This document shows, piece after piece, positions 1-8,992 of a DNA stretch of 64,000 nt; position 1 is the first letter of the stretch; each line of letters opens with the position of its first letter. Made by a program: the position numbers and the translations under genes. The notes beneath the pieces were generated by a model. The model had not been told where the DNA came from and did no database searches. It saw nothing but the letters and a program-made list of their open reading frames with translations. Location of the stretch: the NCBI GenBank assembly GCA_012064385.1, contig QRDG01001747.1, positions 318,335 to 382,334 on the forward strand, read 5' to 3'. This DNA is from Puccinellia tenuiflora (taxonomy: Eukaryota > Streptophyta > Magnoliopsida > Poales > Poaceae).

Positions 1-748
1 AATTCCTACCGTGAGTCTTAGTGTGTTCTTTTGTGTTTTCATTGCCAATTTCACTAGGTTTCCAATCAGTTTCTTTGAGAACCATAGATACAGCCTATCT
101 ACACATACAATTAGGAGCTTACCCATAAGACTAGCTCTTTTATTGCTCACAGGCTGCTCAATAGGTTCGTTGCACGATCTTGTTTTCCTGAAAAAAAGAG
201 AGAAACCATGTACCCGTGAGGAATATTGCTATATCCAAAAGAGAGTTTTATAAAAAAAAAGAGAGACAAGAGAAAATTCAAAAGAGGCCGAAAGTTTCAT
301 ACAAGTTGGAGAGTGGAGCTATATTGTTATCATCTTGACACCACTTTGAGCAATCTTGTGCCTGTTTGCTCTTGAGCATAGCTAGTGTCTTTCGAGTGCA
401 TTGCAAAATTTCCATCCATATATTTGCATTGCCACATTTGTCTCCATCTTTTGTGTGAGTTCTATAGGTGTGTTTTGACATCATCACAAACAACAAATTA
501 GGCCTTGTTATTTTGGTGTGTTAGGATTCCCTAAGCCAAGCTCCACCAAATAGCCTGTTTGCCGTGTGACACTTGATATCCTGGTTATTCTCTTCTCACA
601 CTTGGTACATCCTTCATTGATACTTGTTGGTAAGTAAATCCTTTTCACTTTGGAACAAGTAAAGGTACACTATTATTTGCTGGTTTGAGTGAGTTGTGAG
701 AGAACACCACATCCCATTATTATTTTGTTTTCACTAACATCTTAATCA
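1..748 (+). other. 5' leader of element A
   Basis: Non-coding stretch between the off-window primer binding site and gag. It shares blocks with the leaders of elements B (about 9100-9977) and C (about 43941-44900), for example the segment with 'aggagcttacccata' followed by 'ctcacaggc'. No ORF in it is conserved among the three copies. Confidence 0.7.
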
Positions 749-2068
749 ATGGATGCTATGAGTGATCTTGTTGTGCAGGATAAGAAGAACCCTGAGGATA
801 CGGTCAAGTGGAATGAGTATGAAGCATTGAGAGAAACCATGTATAGAAAAATTGGTGCTGAGATAGAGAAGAGTGATGATAGTTTGCGGGAGGAGTTGAA
901 CACTTTGGACCTCAAAATTGATGCTGCTGCTACTCAAGAATTTGTGAATATTTTACAAGAGGCCGTGACCAATTTGACCCGACAAGTTGCAAATTTAACA
1001 ACACTCCTGGAGAATAATAACAACCAACGGCGAGTTCCACCCAATGCTGCTGATTTGCATGGCCGTGGCAATTTGCATGGTGGCCGTGGAGGAGTTGCTG
1101 CAAGGGGGATCCAATTGGAACACAATCGAGAGGATGATGGTTTGGGTAAACCAAAATTTTCTATTCCTACTCTCACTTGTGATGCTGAAGATGTAGAAGA
1201 ATACTTGATGTGGGAGCTGAAAATTGAGAAACTTTGGAGATTGCATGACTATTCTGAAGAGAGAAAAATTAAGCTGGCTTCTTCTGGTTTTGAGGGTTAT
1301 GCACTTTTGTGGTGGGATAGCCTTACTGAATTGAGGGCCGAAATAGAAGAACCTGAAATTGCTACATGGGGAGAGATGAAACAATTGCTTCGGGACAGGT
1401 TTGTACCCAAAAATTATATTAGAACTCTCTATGATAAGCTCCAACAATTGAAGCAAGGTACAAAATCAGTGGATGCATATTACAAAGAGATGGAGTTGAT
1501 CCTCCAAAGAGCTCGGGTTAGAGAGGCTCCTGACCAAACAATGCAAAGGTTTCTTTCTGGTTTACAATTTAAAATTAAGAGCATTGTGAGGCATACACAA
1601 TATAGTGATATGACAGATTTGTTACATCAAGCAAGAGAAGCTGAAAAGAGGTTGGCTGAGGAAGCACATATGAGTACAAGGAGGAGTTTCCCACCGAAAA
1701 ATTCGGTTGTGTCACCATCAACACCTCCAGCTGCTCCAACCCGAAGTGCTCCTAGTTCAAAACCTGAGAGTAGTAATTCTGGAGCAAAGAAAACAACCCC
1801 ACCCACGACAAACAATACTACACGAAATAGAGATATGTTTTGTCATACATGTGGAGGTAAAGGAAATTTTAAGAGAGAATGTCCTAATAAAAAGGTTATG
1901 ATTCTTAATGTTGATGATGAGTATGAGACAGGAGATGATGCTGATCCTAATGAGGATGATATATATGATGATGATGACGGTCCTCTTGATGCCTTTGCTT
2001 CACATTATCCAACTATTGTTTGCACACAAGCTTTGAGTGTTGTTCCAAGTGAAGAGAGTCAAAGGTGA
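749..2068 (+). CDS. gag: gag polyprotein of element A (capsid/nucleocapsid)
   Basis: The reading frame starts with ATG at 749 and encodes 439 residues. Residues about 150-270 form a retrotransposon gag (capsid) domain with the motifs GYALLWWDSL and LRDRFVPKNY. An S/T/P-rich linker follows, then a zinc-knuckle region at residues 365-378, then an acidic tail. The knuckle reads CHTCGGKGNFKREC: the histidine expected in CX2CX4HX4C is Asn. The homologous knuckle in element C (near 42660) keeps His, so I take this as a disabling substitution of a nucleic-acid-binding residue. The frame ends in TGA exactly where element C has a Cys codon before NLFQT, so the stop may be secondary. The protein would form the particle that packages element RNA. 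Confidence 0.85.
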   Translation: MDAMSDLVVQDKKNPEDTVKWNEYEALRETMYRKIGAEIEKSDDSLREELNTLDLKIDAAATQEFVNILQEAVTNLTRQVANLTTLLENNNNQRRVPPNAADLHGRGNLHGGRGGVAARGIQLEHNREDDGLGKPKFSIPTLTCDAEDVEEYLMWELKIEKLWRLHDYSEERKIKLASSGFEGYALLWWDSLTELRAEIEEPEIATWGEMKQLLRDRFVPKNYIRTLYDKLQQLKQGTKSVDAYYKEMELILQRARVREAPDQTMQRFLSGLQFKIKSIVRHTQYSDMTDLLHQAREAEKRLAEEAHMSTRRSFPPKNSVVSPSTPPAAPTRSAPSSKPESSNSGAKKTTPPTTNNTTRNRDMFCHTCGGKGNFKRECPNKKVMILNVDDEYETGDDADPNEDDIYDDDDGPLDAFASHYPTIVCTQALSVVPSEESQR

Positions 2069-2449
2069 AATTTATTCCAAACTAAAGCAATTGTAGGTCC
2101 CCAAATGGCTTGCAAGGTGATCATTGATGGAGGAAGTTGCAGAAATTTGGCTAGCAAAGAATTGTGTGCAAGGCTCAAGCTGAAGTATATTCCGCACCCA
2201 CACCCTTATTATATTCAATGGTTGAGTGACAAAGAAGAAATTAAGGTGTGCCATATGGTGAGAGTGGAATTTCAGATTGGACCATATAAGGATACAATTG
2301 AGTGTGCTGTGGTTCCCATGTCAGTTTGTCACATGTTATTGGGCAGACCGTGGCAGTTTGACAGGAAGGTTATTCATGATGGGAGAGCCAACACATATAC
2401 ATTGAACTGGCATAACAAGGACATTATATTGAGTCCTATGACACCGTAG
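2069..2449 (+). pseudogene. pro: protease domain of element A (retropepsin-like)
   Basis: This region continues the gag frame after the TGA. It contains IIDGGSC (the retropepsin-like active-site Asp with Gly-Gly in place of the usual D-T/S-G) and, 70 residues on, LLGRPWQFD. Both match the homologous parts of element C and of the short element at 28641-31601. It would cleave the polyprotein. It is bounded by two in-frame stops, TGA before NLFQT and TAG at 2447-2449 after MTP; element C reads MTPQE there, so the second stop is consistent with a C-to-T change. Confidence 0.75.
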
Positions 2450-3577
2450 CAAATTGTTAATGAGTCTAGACAAAAAAATGAAGTGCATTTAGAAAAGGAG
2501 AGTGATAGGCAAGAAAAGAGTGAAAACAATTTTTCTGTGGGAGAAAACAAACCTAGGCCGAGTGGTAAAAGTAAGGGAGTGAGCCTTTTAACAATGTTCG
2601 CCACCAAAGATGATTTGAGAGAGTTTCGTGAGGATCCTAGTTTAGTACCTATAGTGCTCATGCATAAGGGGGAAATTTTAGTTTCTAATGACATGACTCC
2701 TCTTTCTATTGGTGTTTCTAATGTCTTGCAGGATTTTGGTGATGTTTTTCCAAAGGAGGTGCCCTCGGGACTGCCACCATTAAGAGGGATTGAGCACCAA
2801 ATTAACCTTATTCCTGGTGCTACATTACCAAACAGAGCTCCCTATAGAACAAATCCCCAAGAGACCAAGGAAATTCAGAGGCAAGTACAAGAGCTTTTGG
2901 ACAAAGGTTATATTCGAATAAGCCTTTCTCCTTGTGCTGTACCTGTTATTTTAGTTCCTAAGAAAGATGGTACATGGCGCATGTGTGTGGATTGTAGAGC
3001 AATTAACAACATCACTATAAGATATAGACATCCTATACCTAGGTTGGAGGATATGCTTGATGAATTGAGTGGTGCTGCTGTTTTCTCTAAAATTGATTTG
3101 CGTAGTGGTTATCATCAAATTAGGATGAAAGAGGGGGATGAATGGAAAACAGCCTTTAAAACAAAATTTGGTTTATATGAGTGGTTAGTAATGCCTTTTG
3201 GATTAACTAATGCACCTAGTACTTTCATGCGATTAATGAACCATGTTTTGAGAAATTTTATTGGCAAGTTTGTGGTAGTTTATTTTGATGATATTCTCAT
3301 ATATAGCCACAATGAACATGAACACATTGATCATATAAGACAAGTTTTGCAAGTGCTACGAGAAAATAAATTATTTGGTAATCTTGAGAAGTGCACTTTT
3401 TGCAAAGATAAGGTCATATTTCTTGGATATGTTGTCTCTAAGCATGGGATAGAAGTAGATGAGTTTAAGATTGAAGCAATTAAAAATTGGTCTATACCCA
3501 TGAATGTGAGTCAAGTGAGAAGTTTTTTAGGCCTTGCTGGATTTTATAGAAGATTTGTAAATATTTTAGCACCATAG
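2450..3577 (+). CDS. pol: reverse transcriptase of element A
   Basis: The frame is open from the TAG at 2447 to TAG at 3575-3577. It carries a Ty3-type reverse transcriptase: FSKIDLRSGYHQ (motif A with catalytic Asp), LVMPFGLTNAPSTF, and VVVYFDDILIYS with the catalytic YFDD near 3281-3292. The thumb/connection ends at FLGLAGFYRRFV. There the frame is lost: compared with element C one base is missing near 3560, which throws translation into a stop. The RNase H-integrase part lies in another frame just downstream. The enzyme would copy element RNA into cDNA. There is no obvious initiator, since this is the middle of a polyprotein. Confidence 0.85.
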   Translation, partial: QIVNESRQKNEVHLEKESDRQEKSENNFSVGENKPRPSGKSKGVSLLTMFATKDDLREFREDPSLVPIVLMHKGEILVSNDMTPLSIGVSNVLQDFGDVFPKEVPSGLPPLRGIEHQINLIPGATLPNRAPYRTNPQETKEIQRQVQELLDKGYIRISLSPCAVPVILVPKKDGTWRMCVDCRAINNITIRYRHPIPRLEDMLDELSGAAVFSKIDLRSGYHQIRMKEGDEWKTAFKTKFGLYEWLVMPFGLTNAPSTFMRLMNHVLRNFIGKFVVVYFDDILIYSHNEHEHIDHIRQVLQVLRENKLFGNLEKCTFCKDKVIFLGYVVSKHGIEVDEFKIEAIKNWSIPMNVSQVRSFLGLAGFYRRFVNILAP

Positions 3578-5658
3578 CTGCCCCTTTGAATGATTTTACT
3601 AAGAAAGGTGTGGAATTTGTGTGGGGGGTTGCTCAAGATATTGCTTTTGATACTCTGAAAAATATGTTGATTTCGGCTCCATTATTGATGCTTCCTAATT
3701 TTCATAAACAATTTGAAATTGAATGTGATGCTAGTGGCATAGGTATTGGAGGTGTATTAATGCAAGATAAGAAACCACTTGCGTATTTTTCTGAGAAATT
3801 GCATGGAGCTCAATTGAATTATTCTGTCTATGATAAAGAATTGTATGCTCTTGTTAGAGTTCTTCAAGTTTGGAAACATTATTTATGGCCAAAGGAATTT
3901 ATAATACATTCTGATCATGAGGCATTGAAATTTTTGAAGAGTCAATCTAATCTTAATAAAAGACATGCTAAATGGGTAGAATTCATTGAATCGTTTCCAT
4001 ACATTATCAAATACAAGAAAGGATTAGAGAATGTGGTAGCTGATGCTTTGTCAAGGAAGAATATGTTACTCACCAAATTAGATGTCCAAGTTTCGGGTTT
4101 GGAGAGTTTGAAATTTCTATATGCTGATGATAATGAGTTTTCTATGCCTTACACTAAATGTTCTACTGTCAAGGCTTGGGATAAATATCACCTACATGAT
4201 GGCTTTCTTTTTAGAGCTAACAAATTATGTATTCCCGAGTGTTCCTTGCGTTTGTTGTTATTGCAGGAATCTCATAATGGTGGATTGATGGGACACTTTG
4301 GACGTGAGAAAACATTGCTCATGTTAGCTGAAAATTATTATTGGGCACATATGAGGCGTGATGTGTACAGATTTGTGCAACGTTGCATCACATGCAATAA
4401 AGCAAAATCCAAGCTGAAGCCTCACGGTTTGTATACTCCTCTACCTGCACCTACTACACCTTGGGAAGATATTAGTATGGATTTTGTGCTAGGTTTACCG
4501 AGGACTAAAAGAGGACATGATTCTATATTTGTGGTAGTGGATAGATTTTCTAAGATGTCACATTTTATTGCATGCCACAAAAGCGACGATGCGTCGCATA
4601 TTGCTAATCTGTTTTTCAGGGACATTGTGAGATTACATGGAGTGCCAAGGACAATTGTTTCTGATCGTGATGTCAAGTTCATGAGCTACTTTTGGAAGAC
4701 GCTATGGGGGAAGCTAGGAACGAAGCTGCTGTTTTCAACTACATGTCACCCCCAAACTGATGGACAAACTGAAGTGGTGAATTGCACACTATCAACATTA
4801 TTGCGAACCATGATCAAGAAAAATTTGAGGGAGTGGGAAGAGTGTTTGCCACATGTTGAATTTGCATACAACAGGGCTGTTCATTCCACTACTCAACTAT
4901 GTCCTTTCGAGGTGGTCTATGGATTTAAGCCCATTACACCACTTGATTTATTGCCACTTCCCATACAAGAGAGAACAAATATGGAGGCATCCAAACGAGC
5001 TGATTTTGTGACGAAAATTCATATGAAGACTAAGGAGGCAATAGAGAAGAAAGGGAAGTATGTGGCTGATAGAGTAAACAAGAAAAGGAAGGAGGTATTG
5101 TTTCAGCCAGGAGATATGGTTTGGGTACACTTTAGAAAGGACAGATTTCCAACATTGAGAAAATCCAAATTGATGCCTCGAGGTGCTGGTCCTTACAAGG
5201 TGCTTGCAAAAATAAATGACAATGCATACAAGATAGACCTTCCAGTTGATGAGTTTGGTGTGAGCAATTCTTTCAATGTTGCTGATTTGTCACCGTACAT
5301 TGGAGATGATCTAGCATCGAGGACGATACCTTTTCAAGGGGGGGAGGATGATGAGGACATCCCTAGTGTGTCTACTACTTCTCCAATTGAAGACGTTGCT
5401 GTCCAAGATAATTCCAAAGAAGTGAGACTTGGTCCAATGACAAGGTCAAGAACCAAGTTGATAGAACAACAGGTGAATTCTCTCCTAGCTGATTGTGATA
5501 ATTTAATTGATGAGAATTTTATACTACCTAAGTCTTTGCATTTATGTGTGATTAGGTTTGCTGATAACACAAGTGCTAATGGAGGGAAACATCAAGACAT
5601 GAAGGCATGTGATGACACATATGATCATGGAGACATCTGCCATAATGAAGGCACATGA
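3578..5658 (+). CDS. pol: RNase H and integrase of element A
   Basis: The ORF encodes 690 residues from 3586. RNase H is seen in ECDASGIGIGGVLM (Asp 48), YDKELYALVR and HSDHEALKFL. The integrase zinc-binding HHCC lies in the region of MGHFGREKTLLML and CITCNKAK. The catalytic core has Asp in ISMDFVLGLP, Asp in VSDRDVKF and Glu in QTDGQTEVVN. A GPY/F module (MPRGAGPYKVL) follows. There is no classic chromodomain. After FQGGEDDEDIP the frame runs on about 103 residues into the 3' LTR, with conserved words GPMTRSR, QQVNSLL and NENFILPKS-like, which I recall as the CR-motif region of CRM elements. The part shown is open throughout. Confidence 0.88.
5336..5348 (+). other. polypurine tract of element A, inside the pol ORF
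   Basis: AAGGGGGGGAGGA lies directly before the 3' LTR start TGATGAGG. The same 13 bases stand before the 3' LTRs of element C (39157-39169, minus) and of the element at 28641-31601 (31060-31072). It primes plus-strand DNA synthesis in such elements and here also encodes part of F-Q-G-G-E-D-D. Confidence 0.85.
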
Positions 5659-6210
5659 AATCATGGAGACACATGAAGGCCATAATATTACAAGTGTGAA
5701 GGCTTCGTATTTTATATATACCTATGGTCCTGCGTGTCATCTAGGCCGAACCCATCATGGGTCGGTTTGTATCTTTCCTTAAGTTGAATTGGAGTCCAGT
5801 CCAAGTTGGAGAAGGAGTGCTTGCGCAAGGGACTTGTGGCCGCACCCCCTCTCCCTTAAGTAGCCGCCACCTGCGTGTGGAAGAGTCAGAACAAGTTTAA
5901 CCAAAAACCCTAGCCTCCAGATTGTAAGCTCAAGCTTTCATCTTGAAGTATTACCTTTGCAAATCTTACGTGCTATCTTGTTGTTCCATTGGGAATAAGG
6001 GGATACAAGACCACTTGTGATCTTTGATTGCATGTGCAAGAGTGTGTAGTTGAGAATAGCTAAGGGATTGATTGTTGTTGCATTGGCAGCAGGGATTATC
6101 CACGGTGAGATCTCAGTGTAGCACTAGTTATCAAGTTACTAAATCATCCACAAAACATCCACCTTCAAATTCGAGTTGCTCACAAGAGAAGATCGGGCCA
6201 CCCCTTATCA
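5349..6210 (+). repeat. 3' LTR of element A (862 bp)
   Basis: It runs from TGATGAGGACATCCC to GGCCACCCCTTATCA, the same ends as the LTRs of B and C. It holds the tail of the pol frame (to 5658), a TATA-like stretch near 5713-5720 and the 'gttgcattggcagcaggg' block shared with B. It lacks the CCGG-rich minisatellite that lengthens the LTRs of B and C to about 1.08 kb. The five bases after it are AGCCG, the predicted target duplication, whose partner is off-window. Confidence 0.85.
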
Positions 6211-6643
6211 AGCCGTCCTGCCTAGCGACTTGCTGCATGACTCGCCACGAGTCGCCAATTATGTCGAGACAGAGAATGAACTCGCTCGTCAGGACTCGGT
6301 GGACGCACTCGAGGAAGCAAGGGAATTAGCCCTTGAGAGATCAGCAGTTTATCAGCAGGACTTGCGGCGGTATCACGCACGCAGAATCAAGACTCGGACT
6401 TTCCAGGAAGGCGACTTAGTGCTTCGACTCGTTCAAAACAGGGAAGGGATGCACAAGTTATCTCCACCATGGGAAGGACCGTTCGTCATAAGCAAGAACT
6501 TGCACAATGGGTCGTACTATCTAATGGATGTACGAGAGCCGGCAAGTGAAAGTAAAGGAGCTGACACAGCTCATACGCTTGATCCCTATGTAGAGGCAAA
6601 GAGGCCATGGAACATAGCTCAGCTACGTCCTTACTATACCTAA
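6211..6643 (+). pseudogene. integrase C-terminus of a Tat-lineage Ty3/gypsy element
   Basis: Reading resumes in the frame used at the end of the element A LTR: AVLPSDLLHDSPRV, then YQQDLRRYHARR, EGDLVLR, and the GPY/F-like LSPPWEGPFVI, ending WNIAQLRPYYT and a stop at 6641-6643. These words are those I know from the integrase end of plant Tat/Ogre-lineage elements (RIRE2, Grande, Cinful types). The catalytic core is missing because element A was inserted just upstream, between PYQ and A of this motif. It is therefore the target of A and older than it. Confidence 0.8.
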
Positions 6644-7205
6644 ATTGTAATAGTTTTATGAGTTGAGAGGCAAAGAGCCCAGTGAGCCATGCCCAGATGT
6701 AATCAAATTATTATGATCAAAGGAAATAAAGCCGGCTTCAGTGAATATGACTCCTTTAGTCGAGTCACCTAGTAAGTGCGCTTTGTTCGTTAAATTTGAT
6801 CATCAAGGTTCTTGGGGGCTTGCTTTTCAGGAAAAAAAGTCAAGCTTAGACCTTTGGACCTGGCTCAGTAGCCGAACTTTTTCCTAATTTTCTCGCTGGT
6901 AAGTCAGATGCATCATGCACAATATGGCTAATCTACAGGCATGACTCGTCTTCGGCTCTCATGAATCCTAAAGGACATAAGAAGTCGGCAGCTTGTCAGC
7001 ACAAGCTGTAAGAGAAGTCATGCAGGGCCTACTTATTCATCAGTGGACAATTAGACGGGTTATAAGAACCAACCAATGACTTGCATAGATAAGACATATC
7101 AGTGTCACAGAAAGTTAAGCAAGTCATTACAAGCCGATTGGCACAAATTAAAAATAGCTAACAAGCTAAACGTTCTAACACCAGTAGTACATCATTACAC
7201 AATGA
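6644..7205 (+). other. post-pol non-coding region of the Tat-lineage element
   Basis: No coherent ORF on either strand. It lies between the integrase stop and the antisense ORF, the place where Tat elements carry non-coding sequence. It contains short degenerate repeats around gaaagcaaagagccc-type words but nothing I can name. Confidence 0.5.
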
Positions 7206-7697
7206 TCAAAAATCATCAAGGGAATCATCCTTTGCAGGAGTCGACTTCTTGGCTGGAGCTGAGGAGTCCTTGGCTGGAGATTTTTCCTTAACTTGAGCAG
7301 TTGGGGCAGGAGCCGGCTTCATAGGAGGCTTGGTGGCGACTTTCTTCGTTTGAAAACCAGTGCCTCTAGGACTCTTCATGTGCTTAGCCATCTCTTCTTG
7401 TTTCTGGGTGTCACCAGAGATAGCTCTTGAAGGAGTGGGCGCAGCAGGGGTCTTCAATATAGGCTCTGCACCAGTCGGGTTGCTAAGTACATGAGCCGCC
7501 GGTGTAGAAGAACTCGGCGCAGCAGAAGAAGAGGGGGCACCAGCTGAGTCCTATGAGGGGCGGCCAAAGTTTACAATCTCAGGAGTCTCTGGGGCCACCC
7601 TTTGGTTCTCCAAGTCATAATGATGAACCCATACCTCAGGATCCATCTTGTTTGCAATCTCACAAGCATAGGGCCGCACCAACTTCTCTTCAGCCTT
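7206..7697 (-). pseudogene. antisense extra ORF (aORF) of the Tat-lineage element
   Basis: On the minus strand a frame of about 160 codons runs from near 7697 to a TGA at 7206-7208, broken once by TAG at 7551-7553. The first half reads KLVRPYACEIANKM, then PEVWVHHYDLENQ. The second half is Ala/Pro/Lys-rich (KTPAAPTPSRA, KKSTPAKDDSLDDF). An antisense ORF downstream of integrase is a known trait of the Tat lineage (gene 23 of Grande and other aORFs); its function is not established. The start is not defined because the upstream (higher-coordinate) side switches to unrelated GC-rich sequence. Confidence 0.6.
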
Positions 7698-7905
7698 GAA
7701 GTCCTCTCCTCGCCGCGCCCCGAGCCGTCCTCCCTCCTCTGCGCCATGGTCGCCTCCTCCTCTGCAGCTCTACTCGTCCCCGACCGGCGCCGTGCAAGCC
7801 CGCGCCCGCCGCGGCCAGCTTCTCCGAGCTGCCTTCCCCTTGCTCTGCCTCGACCTGCGCCGACCGCTGTTCCCCGCAGCACCGCCCGCTGCTTCTCTCC
7901 GACGA
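7698..7905. other. GC-rich orphan segment
   Basis: About 208 bp of strongly GC-rich sequence between the Tat aORF and the LTR of element B. It resembles a grass 5' exon: the + strand has an ATG at 7746 followed by Ala/Ser/Pro/Arg codons. No family is recognised. It ends at GACGA, directly before the TGATGAGG of element B. Confidence 0.4.
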
Positions 7906-8978
7906 TGATGAGGACATCCCTAGTCCTTTACCATTTTCTTCTATCAATGAGGTTGCTACTCAACACAAGCCCAATGAAGTGAGGATTGGACCAATGACAA
8001 GGGCTCGTGCCAAGCTACTTGGACAACAGGTGAACTCACTCTTAATTGAATATGATGTTTGTAATAATGAGAATTTTATACTACCTAAGTCTATGCATTT
8101 GTGTATGATCAGGGTTGTTGATAACACAAACATTGGAGGAGGACCAGAGGAGCAACAAGAATCGGAGCACGACATCACCTATGGCGCTAGGGAGGAGTGG
8201 GAGGAATGCGCAAAGAAGGAAGACAAAGAAACCCAGTCAGCCCGGCCTGAGGCCGGCCAGGCACCCGAAGCCCCCGGCCTCCAACCCGCAGGAAGGCCGG
8301 CCTCAACCCGGCCTAGGCCGGGCAGGCACCCGAAGCTTCCGACCTCCAATCCGCAGGAAGGCCGGCCTCAGCCCGGCCTAGGCTGGGCAGGCACCCGAGG
8401 CGCCCAGCCTCAGCCCGGCCTACCGCCCGGCCAGGCCGGATTGCGTACCATGCAAATCCCGCGCCGGCCTTGGCCCGGCCTGGACCCGGCCTGCGCGCCA
8501 GTTTTGGACCGAACCAGTTTTGGTCGGTTTGTATCCGTTTTTAAGTCAAACCAAACCCTGTTTGAGTCTCACCCCAGCCCTAGGACTCCTATATAAGGCT
8601 AGGGCCGGCGGCTAGGTCAAGGTTAGACCATGTTTTGATTAAACTCTAGATTGGATTGCTAAGCATTCATCTATACTAGAATTCCTCTTTGCTTCGATCG
8701 GGAATTCACCCCCTCCACTTTGTTTCGATCTGGAGGTTATTGCTACCAAAGTTTGAGTGTGATCTGTTGTTCCACTTTGAATTAGTAGATTGCAGAAACC
8801 GCTTCGTGGCCGGCGGCTACGTTGCATCGGTGTGAGGCGTCGCGAATATCCATTGGGTTGAAGAGCTGTTGCATTGGCAACAGGGGAGCAGCCGGAGAGT
8901 TCGTCGGAATCTCGCAAGTTACCTACATCATCATCCATCTACCACCGCTAATTGAGAAGATCGGGCCACCCCTTATCA
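7906..8978 (+). repeat. 5' LTR of element B (1073 bp)
   Basis: TGATGAGGACATCCC to CCTTATCA. The 5' flank (ctccgacga) differs from the pol sequence that precedes 3' LTRs, which proves this is a true 5' LTR start. It includes an orphan copy of the pol tail frame (7979-8596), a TATA box TATATAAG at 8590-8597 and a CCGG-rich minisatellite at about 8240-8480. Confidence 0.88.
8590..8597 (+). promoter_or_regulatory. TATA box of element B LTR
   Basis: TATATAAG lies about 390 bases before the LTR end, after the GC-rich U3 repeats. It is the likely core promoter for element transcription. Related LTRs have TATA-like words at the matching place (5713-5720, 45393-45403 and 38467-38476 minus). Confidence 0.6.
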
Positions 8979-8981
8979 TCT

Positions 8982-8992
8982 TGGTATCAGAT
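8982..8992 (+). other. primer binding site of element B
   Basis: TGGTATCAGAT follows the LTR end by three bases (TCT). It matches the 3' end of initiator tRNA-Met (usual site TGGTATCAGAGC) with the last bases changed, as in element C and in the element at 28641-31601. Confidence 0.8.

Larger units (their letters stand above)
1..6210 (+). mobile_element. Ty3/gypsy CRM-like retrotransposon A, 5' end outside window
   Basis: The order leader, gag, protease, RT, RNase H, integrase, 3' LTR is that of a Ty3/gypsy element. The window opens downstream of the 5' LTR, because position 1 aligns with the leader of elements B and C. I assign it to the CRM chromovirus clade from the integrase tail, the LTR start TGATGAGGACATC and the overlap of pol with the 3' LTR; this is recall of the family, not a search. 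It sits in a Tat-lineage integrase ORF that resumes at 6211. Three breaks (stop near 2066, stop near 2447, one-base loss near 3560) make it non-functional. Confidence 0.85.

Noticed and set aside
7602..7982. 126-codon + strand ORF across the Tat aORF, GC-rich segment and LTR
   Set aside because: It crosses three unrelated segments, so it is accidental.
8115..8596. ORFs across the CCGG-rich repeats near 8200-8600 and 38700-38950 in other frames
   Set aside because: Low-complexity Pro/Gly/Arg frames created by a minisatellite; only the frame continuing pol has any meaning.
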